DNA from: Podila epigama
Lineage: Eukaryota; Mortierellomycota; Mortierellomycetes; Mortierellales; Mortierellaceae
Direction of reading: 5' to 3'
NCBI GenBank assembly: GCA_015679605.1
Contig: JAAAVE010000012.1
Coordinates: 6,728-54,039, forward strand
DNA: 47,312 nt
This document shows positions 13,767-24,571 of this stretch, piece after piece. The stretch's first letter is position 1, and the number at the start of each line of letters is the position of its first letter. The notes beneath the pieces are model-generated. The model made no database searches. It saw only the letters and a list, made by a program, of their open reading frames with translations, and was not told the origin of the DNA. The translations under genes were made by a program, and so were the position numbers.

Positions 13767-14379
13767 TATAATTAGTTTTTGAAGTGCGGTGGATGTGATC
13801 TAAATGAGAAAGAGAGTGAAGTGTGGAAAAATGAATGGACAGCGCCAATGAAATGAACTTTCCAAAAAGCAAAGAGCCAGCCACACAGCACTTGCCACAT
13901 TGAAACTTTGCCTGACCTCTCTATTTCGAAACGGATCAAAAGGGGGTTGAGGAGGAGGATGCATTTTTCTCTTTTGTGCAGGTTAGAAAGGAGGGAAGAG
14001 TTGTTCCTCCCCCTCTTCAACGGTTGAACCAAACCAACTGTTCAGGCTGAACAAAGGAAGGAGAACGGACAAGGAAGCACCAATGCAGGTCCAACAAGTG
14101 TCCAGTGTTAAGCGTAGCGCGCGATATGAATGAGCAAAACGTTAGAGAGAAGGACTCGCTCCAAGTGAAGAAGTTAACTTGGACTTGTCCCCCAACCATG
14201 TGACTTCGCGTTATTTTTTTTAAAACGTTCAAAAAAGGCATGGGCGACTCTTCTTTTTTTTGCTTCTCTCTGCTCTCCTGCACTTTTCCTTGTAGTCCTT
14301 TACCATTCATTTTTCTCCTGATTTCATTTCTCCCTCCTCCTTTCTGCTTTAAACTCATCACCCCTACACACGATTCCAC
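13767..14379. promoter_or_regulatory. Divergent region between surface protein B and the 481-residue protein
   Basis: About 610 bases between two divergent start codons, holding both promoters. Small open frames here are not supported. Short poly-T and purine-rich tracts precede the start at 14380; I see no clear TATA element. Confidence 0.45.
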
Positions 14380-16084
14380 ATGGAGTCAGTTGAACATTTC
14401 ACTGCCAGGGTAAAGAAAAAAAAGATAAAATTTGCCATTTCATCTTGACGCGATTCTCTGTACATGGTAGAACTAACATGCATTTGCATTTGACCTTGAA
14501 AATATATACTAATTTCTTAGATCCAAGGCTGGGATCTCGATCAACTACAAGCAATTTGGAAAGCGATTGGACAGGAATATGAAGAATTGGTGCGGAATGA
14601 TAATATCGTGTTCAGTTCATTATGGGCACTGAATCAAAATGACTTTCCCAAGGGAGTCAATCCTCTTCAACTTCAACAGGCGTTGGCAACAAAGAATGCA
14701 CAGATGTACGCTTACCGTTGTCAACGGGATGAGTATATGCTTGTGGCTCAGAGGAAGAGGGATGCTGTTTATGACACGTTTCTGGCTCGTACGGTGGAAC
14801 GGATCTTTGGTGGAACGACGACAACTGCAGCTGCACCCGGGTCGTTGTTGTCGACCATGGCAACTACTATAGCGGCTACTACTACTACTACCACTACTCC
14901 TACTACTCCCACTCCTATCATCACTACACAATCAGTGGCGTCAAAAACAGCACCACAGGTGGTCAAAGATAACACACTTGGAGGTGCAGGTGGACAGCAT
15001 CAAATCTCTGGAGAAGGAGGAAGAGTTGGACAATTTACTCTTCCTGCGGACAACAATGGAGCAGGGTACATCAATAATGGAGCAGGGTACATCAATAATG
15101 GAGCAGGGTACAACAATAATGGAGCAGGGTACATTGGATACCCGAATCAAGGACCCATCGAATGGTATGGAGTATCGTCCAATGGTAAGTGAATGAGGTG
15201 AGAGGTTGAGCCTTGTGACTTTTGTATGAATGAATGAATGTATGTATGTATGTATGTATGTATGTATGCGTGTATGCATGTATACATGTGTGCCTATGTT
15301 ATGAGTAAGTGCATGTGTGTATGTGTTTTTAGATGACAAACCACCGATATTGCCTCTACCTCAAATTTCATATTTTGGGGGACTTTTTGGTACTTACTCT
15401 GGATTAGAGGAGACACGTACTCAAACATGGACATTGCAACCACAGGGACAGGATATCATGGCATGGCAACGGGCTACAGCCATGGCGCCACCAAAACGAC
15501 CTGTGATGCCCCCTCTTATCGGAGCATTGCCGCAACCCATTGTGATGAAGAACACTGTGAAGGAGAAGGAAATTGTGCATGCGCACCAGGTAGTATCTCC
15601 ACAAACACCTCGGACCTTGATCTGGGAGCCGCAGCACAAGAGCCCGAGCTTTGGGGTGTATAGAGCAGAAGGTCATCAAAAAATGCAGATTTTCAAGATG
15701 CTGCCGACCACCAAGACTCTTATCTTGTCCATGGTGCCGACAGTGTTATATTGGAAATTCCTCAACCCCGAGGCAAAGCATACGGAGGTGCTCTTCTTTG
15801 GACATCCAGAGGCGCTTGGTTCATGGGAATGGGTCGCACACCCTCATGTAGGACTGTACCAAGTCCAACGAAGGGGCAAGGAAGCTATATATTTTGAGAT
15901 GATGTCCTTGTTGACATTGATGCGTAATAGGGGTGAATTGTCACAATTGACTGTGATCTTCTTTGCGCCTGAAAACGATCTCAAGTCACTCAATAACGTT
16001 CTGATTACCATCCGGATTGAAGGGGCCAAGGCCTTTTGGTGTACAGATGAGACCCAAATGAAGGCCCTCTCTGGCATGTCATAA
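14380..16084 (+). CDS. Unrecognised 481-residue protein with internal NNGAGYI repeats
   Basis: Proposed exons 14380-14409, 14521-15184 and 15333-16084. The first coding exon is only ten codons (MESVEHFTAR) and joins in phase to IQGWDLDQLQAIW. The region 10-80 is helical and charged. It is followed by a Thr-rich run (about 95-125), a Gly-rich segment with four copies of a seven-residue unit (asparagine-rich, ending GAGY-hydrophobic) encoded by a perfect 21-bp repeat, and then a C-terminal globular region (about 300-481) that contains several hydrophobic strands and a tryptophan-rich GSWEWVAHPHVG. There is no signal peptide or membrane span, so it is probably cytosolic or nuclear. I do not recognise a family; the C-terminal half has ordinary composition and would be the part to search. 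Confidence 0.7.
15052..15135 (+). repeat. In-frame 21-bp tandem repeat, four copies
   Basis: Four head-to-tail 21-base units with very few differences, each encoding (N/N)NGAGY plus one residue. The near identity at DNA level implies recent expansion or homogenisation, so copy number may vary among strains. Confidence 0.9.
15226..15268. repeat. (TGAA)n-(TATG)n microsatellite within an intron
   Basis: A compound tetranucleotide repeat (about three TGAA then seven TATG units) in the second intron of the 481-residue protein gene, followed by degenerate TGTATGCA copies. Confidence 0.9.
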
Positions 16085-16484
16085 ATGTTTATATGTATAT
16101 TCATATATATTATCAAAAGTGTATAGTAAATTGCTATGCTTTTTCGCATCATTCTTTCTGTTTGTTCAGACAACGGATTATGGCTGGTTCTTTTGGCCGC
16201 ACGTTCTTTTCACCATATGTGTTTGTCTTTTTTTTTTCGCCATTTGTGTTTTTTTTTGTTTTTTTGTTTTTTTTATTTATTTATTTTTTCTTTTTCTTTT
16301 TTTTTGGTTTTTTTTTTTTCGTTCTTTTTTTTTTTTCTTCCTTCGGTTATCGACAAGGATATTTTTAAGGTGAGAGAGAAATGGAGGTAATGTGAAAACA
16401 ACAACATAATGGGGGATAAAAGAAAAAAGAAAAAATGCTTTGTAAAAAGAGAGAGAGATAGAAAAAATAGAAAAATGACAACAA
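16085..16484. other. Convergent 3' region, 481-residue protein / chitin synthase
   Basis: Four hundred bases between two stop codons facing each other. The middle (about 16220-16345) is almost pure T on the plus strand. Read on the minus strand, the TTTATTTATTTATTTT run at about 16271-16287 gives overlapping AATAAA hexamers that could serve chitin synthase polyadenylation. The hydrophobic frames here are poly-Phe translations of the T tract. Confidence 0.5.
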
Positions 16485-19400
16485 CTATGGCGATTGAGGG
16501 TGAGGACCATCACTTCGATTCCTCCTCATACCACCAGGGCTAATAGGTGGAGGCATGGCGACATGTCCACCGGCAGGAGCTGGGCCACTAGGGAAAGGGA
16601 ATTGCTGAGCATTTGGTGAGAGTGGACCCCCTGGTTGTTGAGGACCTGGACCTGGACGACCTGGCGAGAGAGGTGGTTGGAGGTTGGGTGAAGGTGGACC
16701 GAACCGTGGAGAGGGTACACCGCCCATCATCATGGGTCGACCTTGAGCTCCGCCTGGTAGAGGTCCGCCCATGATTTGTCGTCCATTGTAATCGTAATGT
16801 TGTTGTTGTGGTCCGAGGTCACTGAGCATGTCTGATTCATTGTCATCGGTGTAGACGCTGGGGGCACCTTGAGAACGTGCATAAGGTGATCCTTGACCAC
16901 GTTGACGCTCTGCACGTTCAATGCGTTTCACTTGACGGACACGCGCCTTTTCGTAATCGTCCCAACGCTTGAGGGGGACACTGGACGCGTCAAAGACACC
17001 ATCCGCGTTACCGTGAGCTTCGCCCTTGGCTTCACCAGCAACCTTGCGCGTCTCACCCCAAGAAAAGTCATCGAAATGCCAGTAAGCGTACAAGGGAAGG
17101 ATAAAGTTCCAGACGGGCAAGGCCATCAGGTAGACAAACATCCAGGCAACGTAGATCAGTTTGCGGGTCGTGAGGAGAATGAGGCATGCAGGCAAGGCAA
17201 GGACAAAGACAAGCATGATCAGAGGCATGGCCTCGATCAAGTTGGAAATGGAGGTGGAGGCCAAGGTCACAATGAGGACCACCATCAGAATCATGGCCAC
17301 GGGCAGGACAACAGTACCGATCAACTCCATGAGAATAACAAACTGCATCGAAAAGCAAAAAGTACCGCACAGGTTGCGAACAAGGACCAGCTCGAGCAAA
17401 TTGTGAATAGTCGAATTAATCCAACGACGACGCTGTGAGAGCAACACTGAGAACTCATCGGGCACAACAGTCTTGCAAATAGCTTGAGGCATAAACATCA
17501 TCTTGCGGTTGGGGAAATTGCGGAGCATGAGCGTCGTCAAGAAACGATCCTCACCCAACAGCAATAAGTTCTTTTGATGGAGCGTGTCGACAATGTTTTG
17601 AGAGTATTCCTGAACAATTTCGGGCTTTGTGATAATGGGGACCCAATCATCTCCCTTGCGAGCCTTGAGACGGTACATACAGAAACATCCGGGCAAACAG
17701 GTCACACCTCCAAAGACGGACTCGAAACCCTTTCCGAGATGATGAGAGATATAGTACTCAAAGACCTGAATACCAGTGACCCATGACTGACGCTTGTTGG
17801 CAATCTTGGTCTCACCACAGAGACCCATAATCAATGGATCGTTGTTCATACAATTGAGCAAGAGTCGAAGGGAGGATGGATAGACTTTGGTATCAGCATC
17901 CACCATGAGTACAATCTCAAACTTGTCTGGGGTAGCCTGCATCAAATGCTGAATCTTTCGGAAGAGTTCATAGTCGAGTGGGGTCATGCGATCGTTGTAA
18001 GTGACACGAGAAAAAAAGTTCATGAGGATGAGCTGAGAATCACGCTTTCCACGGTTTCCGGCCTTGGGTTTGTCGACTTCTTGCTCGTTACCGCATTTGA
18101 CAATGAGAATGGTAGGCACACGCTTGTTCTTCCAGCGGAAATATCCTGCATAGACTTTGGCCCGGTTATGTTGCTTCGATCCGGCGGCGACGGCGATATA
18201 GGATTGAGGGGTTGGTTCGGAATCGAAGGCAGGGTCGAGTTCCATGAGGGACGAGCAAATGTCGGGGGTCGAGCGGTCATTGCCGGATCCAGTAATGATA
18301 CCGTCGCAGATGATAAAGAGCAGTTTCTTGTTGTCTGGGTACTCTGTTGCAGCGAGAGACTCGATCGTGGTGCGGAGGGAAGACTCTCCCTCAGAGTAAC
18401 AGGTGACGAGGAGGACGGTGTAGAGTTCCTGAATGCTCATGGTCGAAGCTGTGCTGGCGCCAGTTGGAGAGCGGGAGAGGGACTTGCCAGGGGATGGGGA
18501 TCCTGGGGCGACGATGGTGGCATTGGAGGATGCAGCCGAAGCCATGGCCTGGAGCTTGGCCTTGGATGGAGGTTTGGCCAGCTTGGCGGAAAGGAACCAG
18601 TCAAAGATGATGGCCATGATAAAACGGGTGATGACGATGCCCATGACGACGGTGATGGACACGTACATGAAGAGGTCAGCGGCGAAGCATCCGGGAGTAG
18701 CCTTATCAATGAAGCCTGCGCCAAACTTGTCGACCAGGCAGGAGGCTTGCTGTTTGAGGGATTCCTTTCTGAAGAAGAGCTTGGTGGCATCGCGACCACC
18801 TTCGGGCATAGGCTGGTTCTTGACATGACGGAAGATGGTGTCGATTTCATCGTTGGGGGCAGCTGACTTGTACATGGCAAAGTATCGGTCTAGATTGAGG
18901 ACGTTGCCGTCAATGACCATGAAGTTTGCCATTTCGGGCTCGGCCATTTGTTTCCAGTCATAGCCAACCTTCAAGGCATTGTGAGGGCGGACGCCCACTT
19001 TTGCGAGGCTCTCAGGTGAGGCGGTACCGTTGTTGGGGCAGCCACCTGGCGACTGACAATTGTCGAATCTTGCGGCGCGGGTGGTGAACCCTCTGCAATT
19101 GACAGAGTCCTTTCCGTGGCTGAATAAGTTGCTCACGTCCTGACCGACCTTCATCGTGAGAGGCGTCACACCTGTAGGAAGCCCTGCCCCTGGTGCATGG
19201 AAGTTGTAAATGTAACCACCGACACCCAAAAAGCCGCCTAGAAAATGATAGATATGATTAGATGAGGGTTTCAGGAGACATGCGATGCGGGGGGAGATTC
19301 CGTTTTGAGTGGGCTGCTCCTGGGCGTTTGAGCAATGGGTTGGCTATTTGCTCTTTTTTTTTCAGACTTGTGGCGTTGCATGCCATCGTGCTATGACAAC

Positions 19401-20322
19401 AGCCAATCTCCGAGCTGCCAGTTTTTTGTCCTGTGTTCCAATGATGCGCCACTTGTAGTGTCATTTTTGCAGTGCCATTTGCAGTGCCATTTTTTGCAGT
19501 GCCGATTTTGCAGTGCCATTGCCATGCATGATTTAATCCTCAAGTCGAAATTAAATTTTAGATTTGGAATAGAGGAGTGGAGTGGAGTGGAGTGGAGTGA
19601 AGTGGGGTTGGCAAGAGGGACCAGAAAACAAAAACAGTCCCGCTGACCCCATCCTGTAGGCTCATTCCTGCTGGTTTGATCTATCCTTTGGCGTCGGTTG
19701 GTTTTCTTTGGTGTAATCTTTGAGAGTCGCAATATTGAGGTTCCTGGTGAATGCATTTGTGTCGTTGTGTTTCCATCCTTGGCATCTTGACTCCCTTGGT
19801 TGCCATGACTTTTTTTTTTTTTTGGTGCTTTCATGGTATTCTCCATCCATATAATAAAAGGATGACCAGCATAAACAAAAAGAACAATGGCTTACCACTG
19901 GTGCCGGCATCGTTGATTATGGAACCGTATCGCATAAAGTTTTGACCTTCGAGTCGGGCCGTGGTGGGACACATCACTTTAGCAAAGCCGACGGTGAAGA
20001 AGGCGACCATACCACCGATCAAGAGAATAATGAAACAAAGAGTGACTTTTTCGCGCCAGGCCTGCTGGACTTGTTTGTCGTGGATGCCACACATGGCCAT
20101 TAAGGGAGGCAGAGCCCAGCAGGTGACGATGCGCGAGCAAATGACCCAACAGTCGGCTGGTTCTTCAGCCTTGCGCCGCTTGAACATGGTCTCGGGTGCC
20201 TGAAAGCGGTCAGGTCTGCTGAGGGTCTTGCCACGACTCAGGGTGGCACCCCGGCGGACATGAGCTGGCCCGCTGTAGCCATGCACTGATCTGGAACCGA
20301 CACCACTCGGACGTCCAGACAT
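16485..20322 (-). CDS. CHS3: Chitin synthase, class IV (CHS3-like)
   Basis: Polymerises UDP-N-acetylglucosamine into chitin at the plasma membrane. Exons 20322-19896 and 19237-16485 join through a split glycine codon to 1059 residues. An N-terminal basic region and two hydrophobic segments (one near 95-115) precede the AWREK motif context typical of class IV enzymes; there is no myosin motor domain, which argues against classes V and VII. Catalytic signatures are in place: VDADT at about 588-592, EDRFLT near 705-710 and QRRRW at 744-748, with SKQHNRAKVYAGY upstream. Several C-terminal membrane spans follow QRRRW. The last 130 residues are Pro/Gly-rich and probably a disordered cytoplasmic tail. 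The 658-base intron carries two small tandem arrays. The class assignment rests on remembered motif context, so it is somewhat less certain than the family. Confidence 0.95.
19458..19527. repeat. GCAGTGCCATT-type tandem array in chitin synthase intron
   Basis: Four to five imperfect copies of a 12-17 base unit centred on GCAGTGCCATT with T runs of differing length, wholly inside the chitin synthase intron. Confidence 0.75.
19573..19606. repeat. (GGAGT)n array in chitin synthase intron
   Basis: Five to six GGAGT pentamers in the same intron, with one diverged unit at the end. Confidence 0.8.
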
Positions 20323-20733
20323 TGTTTATGATAGTGTTATTGGGTTGTTGTTTGTTATTGTTGTTTTTTGATGTTAATTGTTGGTATTGTTGCTATTGTT
20401 GCAGTTTGTCGTTGTCGTTATCGTTGTCGTTCTCGTTGTGAAAGCAAGTTTGTCCTTTTTGCTACAAGGATTGTAATAGTAATAATAACCGCACACAGAA
20501 ATAGATGAGTATTGGACGATAAAAGAAGGGCATGCAAAAGAAGAAAAGGCTGTAGCGCAATTAATAAAAAAAAAGACATTCGTGTTTTACACTTTGTGGA
20601 ACCAAGAGCGTTACCTTGGGTCAAAAGAGTGAAAGAGTGAATGGATGGTGGGTTGCACACGACAAGTTCAAGAACAGAATAGCAATGGTATATAGGAGGG
20701 TAGTTGCTGTAAAGATTATCTTCTTTGTTGTGG

Positions 20734-20774
20734 TTGTGATTTGTCGTTGTCGTTGTCGTTGTCGTTGTTGCTGT
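20734..20774. repeat. (GTTGTC)n hexamer array
   Basis: About five copies of a TCGTTG hexamer with flanking degenerate copies, about 410 bases upstream of the chitin synthase start; a second, more degenerate set lies near 20406-20440. Confidence 0.8.
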
Positions 20775-21031
20775 GGTTGGTGGTTTGGGAGGTTGGTGTT
20801 GTCGATTGAAGATGGAGCTGGTTTGACGGATAGCTGGATAGCTGCTTAGCTGTAGAAACAATAAAGTGAGTGACAAAAAAGAAATTAATGTTAGAGATTG
20901 ATAGAAAGAAGAACGGAAGCAAAAAGGAGGAGGGGGTTGCATGTTTGAAGTGTTTACTTGTATTTCGTTGTAAAGGGTGTTGTTTAAAAAAAGTGTGGAG
21001 TGAAGTAATTACCAAAGGAAAGAGTCGTTAC

Positions 21032-21110
21032 AGATAGATGGATGGGATGGGATGGGATGGATGAATGGATGGATAGATGGGTAGATAGATGGATAGATGA
21101 GGATGATGAA
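21032..21110. repeat. GGATG/GATA compound tandem array
   Basis: Interleaved GATG, GGATG and GATA units forming a purine-rich array on the plus strand. Confidence 0.8.
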
Positions 21111-21140
21111 GCAAAAGCAACACAACACAAGCACAAAGTG

Positions 21141-21189
21141 AAGATGATGATGATGATGATGATGAAGATGAAGATGAAGATGATGCGAT
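21141..21189. repeat. (GAT/GAA)n trinucleotide array
   Basis: A run of GAT units changing to GAAGAT units. It is intergenic, so the poly-Ser and poly-Ile translations on the opposite strand are not proteins. Confidence 0.85.
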
Positions 21190-21987
21190 GGATGAAACCA
21201 AGAAGAAAATAAAAATAAAAATAAGAAAAAGAGATGAGAAGTGAATCAAATTTTCCGTTCAGCGGTTTCTTTTTTTTTTTTTGCTCATTGTCTGCTCTGC
21301 TGGGTAAAAAATGGCTCTCACTTTTTGCTGCTGCTGGTAACACTTTTACTCTTCATAACTTCATTACTCTTGACACTCTTCAATACATTCTACACTCTCC
21401 AATACACTCTACACTCTTCACTCTACACTCTACACTCTTTCACTCTTTCACTCTCATGGTAAGAAGGGCTCAATTGCCTTTTGAGCGGTTCAACTGCTGT
21501 CGCGAAATGGATGTCGACGGTTGGACAAACAGACAAGGCAAACGATTAAAAGGGAAAAAGGGAGTAGGGAGTGACAACGAGACAGAGAGACACAGAGACA
21601 TAAAAAAAAATGAGAGCGCACTCTGGTTGGTTCCTTTGGGTTGTTGTCTTTTTCATTGCTATACTTTTTGCTTACAACATTCATGCCAATTGTAGCAACA
21701 CAAAGTGGGAACAAAACACAAAACAAACACCATGGAACATGAACCATGAACCATGGTAAGAACCATGACAAGAACCATAGATAAATGTAGATTGACAGAC
21801 ATCTCCATGATATAAATATACTGGTGGTAATGATATGTGTCGAAAGTGTTGCATCCATTTTCAATACATACCGTGCCTGAAAAAAAAAATGTAATTTAAT
21901 TTTTATGAACGGGCTTTTTTCTTTTCCGTGTGCTTGATTTTTGGGTTTAAAGCAAGTGAGAGGATGAGATTGAGAGTGAGTGAGTGA

Positions 21988-22024
<37 letters not shown>

Positions 22025-22468
22025 AGTTTGTGAGTGTATGAGAGAGAATGAGAACGAGAAAAAAAAAAAAAAAAAGAGTGTAAAAAGAACAAAAAAGTGT
22101 ATTCTTGGCGTCAAGGTTTCTTATTTTCCTTTTTATATAAACATGTAGTATGAGAGTGCAAACGAAAAAAGAAGAAAGATAGAAAGATAGATAGAGAGAT
22201 AGAGTGCTCAAATGGTTCGCCCTGACCGAGAATAAAAAGAGTGCGTCCAAGACAAAATACATGGATGGAGAATTGAAAGACCACCATCGAACAGGAACAG
22301 TATTACCATGGTATCGAGACAATACGATAACTGGCTGTTGTCAGTCAGAACGCAATCTGCAACAAGCATTACAGTAGCACCAGCGACAGCGTGTTCCAAC
22401 GACCCATCTGCAAGGAATGAGGCTGAGTGGGACATGTTCAAGATCCAAAATGCCTTGACCAATGTCAA

Positions 22469-22531
22469 AGCCATAGCCATAGGTCATAGCCATCACTCAT
22501 AGCCATAGCTCATAGCCATAGCCCATAGCCG
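22469..22531. repeat. CATAGC minisatellite-like array
   Basis: About eight imperfect CATAGC hexamers separated by short variable spacers (GGT, ATCACT, TC, CC). Confidence 0.75.
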
Positions 22532-22732
22532 TCGCCAAGCCCGTCCATCCTTCGCCCTATTCTCGAAAGAGAGGCAACGAGTGTACACTGGGAGATGGGC
22601 CATGCTTTGCTTGAATGCTAGAATGCTTAGACGGTTGGAAACGTGGATACTTGGATACATGGGTACATGGACACTTGGTTGCTAGCTGCCTACCTGGTTA
22701 CTAACAGGACACGGCATGACATGGTATTGCAA

Positions 22733-22791
22733 AGCATAGCATACCATAACATACCATGCCATACCATAGCATACCATACCATGCCATACCA
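22733..22791. repeat. CATACC/CATAGC array
   Basis: Eight or so imperfect 5-10 base units built on ATACCAT, alternating with AGC and GCC; related in character to the array 200 bases to the left. Confidence 0.75.
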
Positions 22792-23623
22792 CAGACTGAA
22801 GGAACCGAGGGATGGATGAAATATAATTTTAACAAGGTTCAGAGTTCAGAACTGAATTCAAAATAAAATTTGTGTATTTGTGCGAAAAATAGATTTTTGA
22901 TTGTCCCCCAATAATGAATGATACACAAAACAGAGAGCGTGTTTTGCGTGTATTGCGTGTGTGCGTGTGTGTGCGTCTGCGTGTGTCTGTGTGAACAATT
23001 GGGCAAACGAGCGAGTGTGAGAGTGAGAGTGAGATTTCTCGGACGAAACTCGTTCCGTCCCTCCGTGTGGGTTCATGGACACACACACACAACCCTGCTC
23101 CTATGCCAGATTCAAATGGCGGTGCTGTAAATCCCTTCGTGTTCCCCCCCCTCGCCCCGCACCATAACACATGCACCACACAAAAGCACACAAGCAAGAC
23201 AAGTCATGGTGTTGCGTGTGTGTGTTTGTGGCCATGCATGGGATTTCTGCCTGCATCCAACCATCAAGTCCAGCCACACGCATCACACGCAAACACACAA
23301 ACACACATTCACGCAACACACAACAACAACACACAGACACAACGGACCTTGCTCGCACCTGGGGGGCTGTGTACAAATCAATCCAAACTTGGATCTAGGG
23401 TGGTCCATTGACCTACCAATTCCCCATTATGTCCTTGGTATTTTTTTTATGCCGACGCCTGGACAAAAAAAGACAAAAAGCGCATACAAAACTAGTTTTT
23501 TTATCCCTTTTACAACCCTTTATTTTCTTTCTTTTTTCTCATCAAGCTGCTCGTGGAAAATAGAAAAGGAGACAGGATGGAGGGGGGGGGAATTGAAGAA
23601 AAAATTCTTTCCTCCCTTCCCTC

Positions 23624-24571
23624 TCAAGCACATCCGCAGGAAGAGGCATGACCGCAACCATAGTCCTTGATGATGAAGGGAAGAGACATGACCTTGGGTT
23701 GGAAGGTGGTGAGGGGCTCCACCTTGGTCACTGGGCGGATCGTCACAGTAGAACCAAGAGAGACAGAGGAACGGGCCAGAGAGGCATCTGAGGCCTCGGA
23801 CTCGATCAGGGTCGCCTTGTTCTCGACCTCGGGTTGGTACGTCACCTCTGGGCGGACATGGGTCTCAGGCTGGATCTTGGTCTCGGACGCAATGTTGACA
23901 TTCGACTGGCTCAGTTGAGCATGCTGTGCCTCGGCCGCGTACACCTCAGGTCCCTTGGACTGCACACGACCTTGGTACTCGGTCAATGGCTTGATGATGT
24001 TCGAAGGCACAGCAACGACAGATGATCCCAAATCAGTCTTGCCAGACTCGAGTGAGACGAGGCAAGAGTCCGTAGCAGAGGGGACACAATCAGGACGGAA
24101 CATCATCTTTCGCTCTGCTTCGTGTTGTTCTTGCTTCTGAAGGTGATGGTGACGCTTGACCATCATTCGACCTGCACGAGAGAGGTACATCGGACGACCA
24201 AAGCCTCGTGCATAACCAAAACCGCCCATCATAGGTGATGGCCCTTGTTCTTGCTGCGGTTGCTGTGGAAACATCATTTGTTGCGGCTGTTGCTGTTGCT
24301 GTTGCTGCTGTTGTTGGTCAAAACCAGCACCTCCAAGGGGCTGACCGCACTCGGACTGGACAATGGGCGCAAGCGCCTGGACAATGGGCTGGTATCGGGT
24401 AACAGGGGTCACCTGGGTCACGGGAACAATGTTGGTCGTTGAACCCACATCGATTTGACCAGAGCTGGCACTTTGGAAGCAGGCACCACCAGGACAGGCT
24501 TGACCGGTAGGCGCGGCATGGACTACACAGGCAATGGCGACGAGGGCTGTAGCGAGCTTGAGGATGAACAT
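23624..24571 (-). CDS. Secreted repeat protein, poly-Gln and Pro/Val/Thr repeats
   Basis: An intron-less 315-residue protein. A clear signal peptide (MFILKLATALVAIACVVHA) ends near residue 20. Four copies of a 28-30 residue unit can be aligned at about 40-68, 179-208, 223-250 and 270-299, with consensus (V/L)GS-x4-I-x-PVT-x-V-x-PLT-x-(Y/F)QP-x-V. Between copies one and two lie a ten-Gln run (86-95), a Met/Gln/Gly/Phe-rich region, and a dibasic KR (139-140) followed by HHH that could be cut by a Kex2-type protease. Cysteines sit at 26 and 31, 75, 162 and 170, and in a C-terminal cluster (CGHASSCGCA). No membrane span or GPI signal is visible, so it is probably secreted or wall-bound. I do not recognise a named family; a structural or adhesive wall protein is the likeliest reading, by inference only. 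Confidence 0.82.
   Translation of the reverse strand: MFILKLATALVAIACVVHAAPTGQACPGGACFQSASSGQIDVGSTTNIVPVTQVTPVTRYQPIVQALAPIVQSECGQPLGGAGFDQQQQQQQQQQPQQMMFPQQPQQEQGPSPMMGGFGYARGFGRPMYLSRAGRMMVKRHHHLQKQEQHEAERKMMFRPDCVPSATDSCLVSLESGKTDLGSSVVAVPSNIIKPLTEYQGRVQSKGPEVYAAEAQHAQLSQSNVNIASETKIQPETHVRPEVTYQPEVENKATLIESEASDASLARSSVSLGSTVTIRPVTKVEPLTTFQPKVMSLPFIIKDYGCGHASSCGCA

Larger units (their letters stand above)
20323..23623. other. Large repeat-rich intergenic region upstream of chitin synthase
   Basis: About 3.3 kb without a supportable gene, the largest empty stretch in the window. The first part holds the chitin synthase promoter and leader, with GTTGTC-type hexamer repeats (20400-20440 and 20734-20774). 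It then carries GGATG and GATA tetra- and pentamers (21032-21110), GAT/GAA trinucleotides (21141-21189), CTCTACA repeats (about 21386-21450), a GTGA-GT-GTAT compound repeat (about 21974-22024), CATAGC repeats (22469-22531), CATACC repeats (22733-22791), TG-rich DNA (22945-22995) and CA-rich DNA (23280-23340). One island of normal complexity at about 22290-22480 has open frames on both strands. Confidence 0.55.

Noticed and set aside
15052-15135. Regularly spaced repeats suggesting a CRISPR-like array
   Set aside because: The units are contiguous 21-base coding repeats with no unique spacers, in a eukaryotic gene.
16093-16390. Overlapping frames rich in Phe and Leu that look like membrane peptides
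   Set aside because: They are translations of the poly-T tract between two convergent genes in all three frames.
17946-18866. 306-codon plus-strand frame within the chitin synthase gene
   Set aside because: It is a shadow of the highly conserved chitin synthase catalytic region on the minus strand and has no initiation context or family match.
20984-21343. Poly-Ser/Ile/Phe frame on the minus strand upstream of chitin synthase
   Set aside because: It is produced by GAT/GGATG microsatellites; no signal, domain or splice partner supports it.
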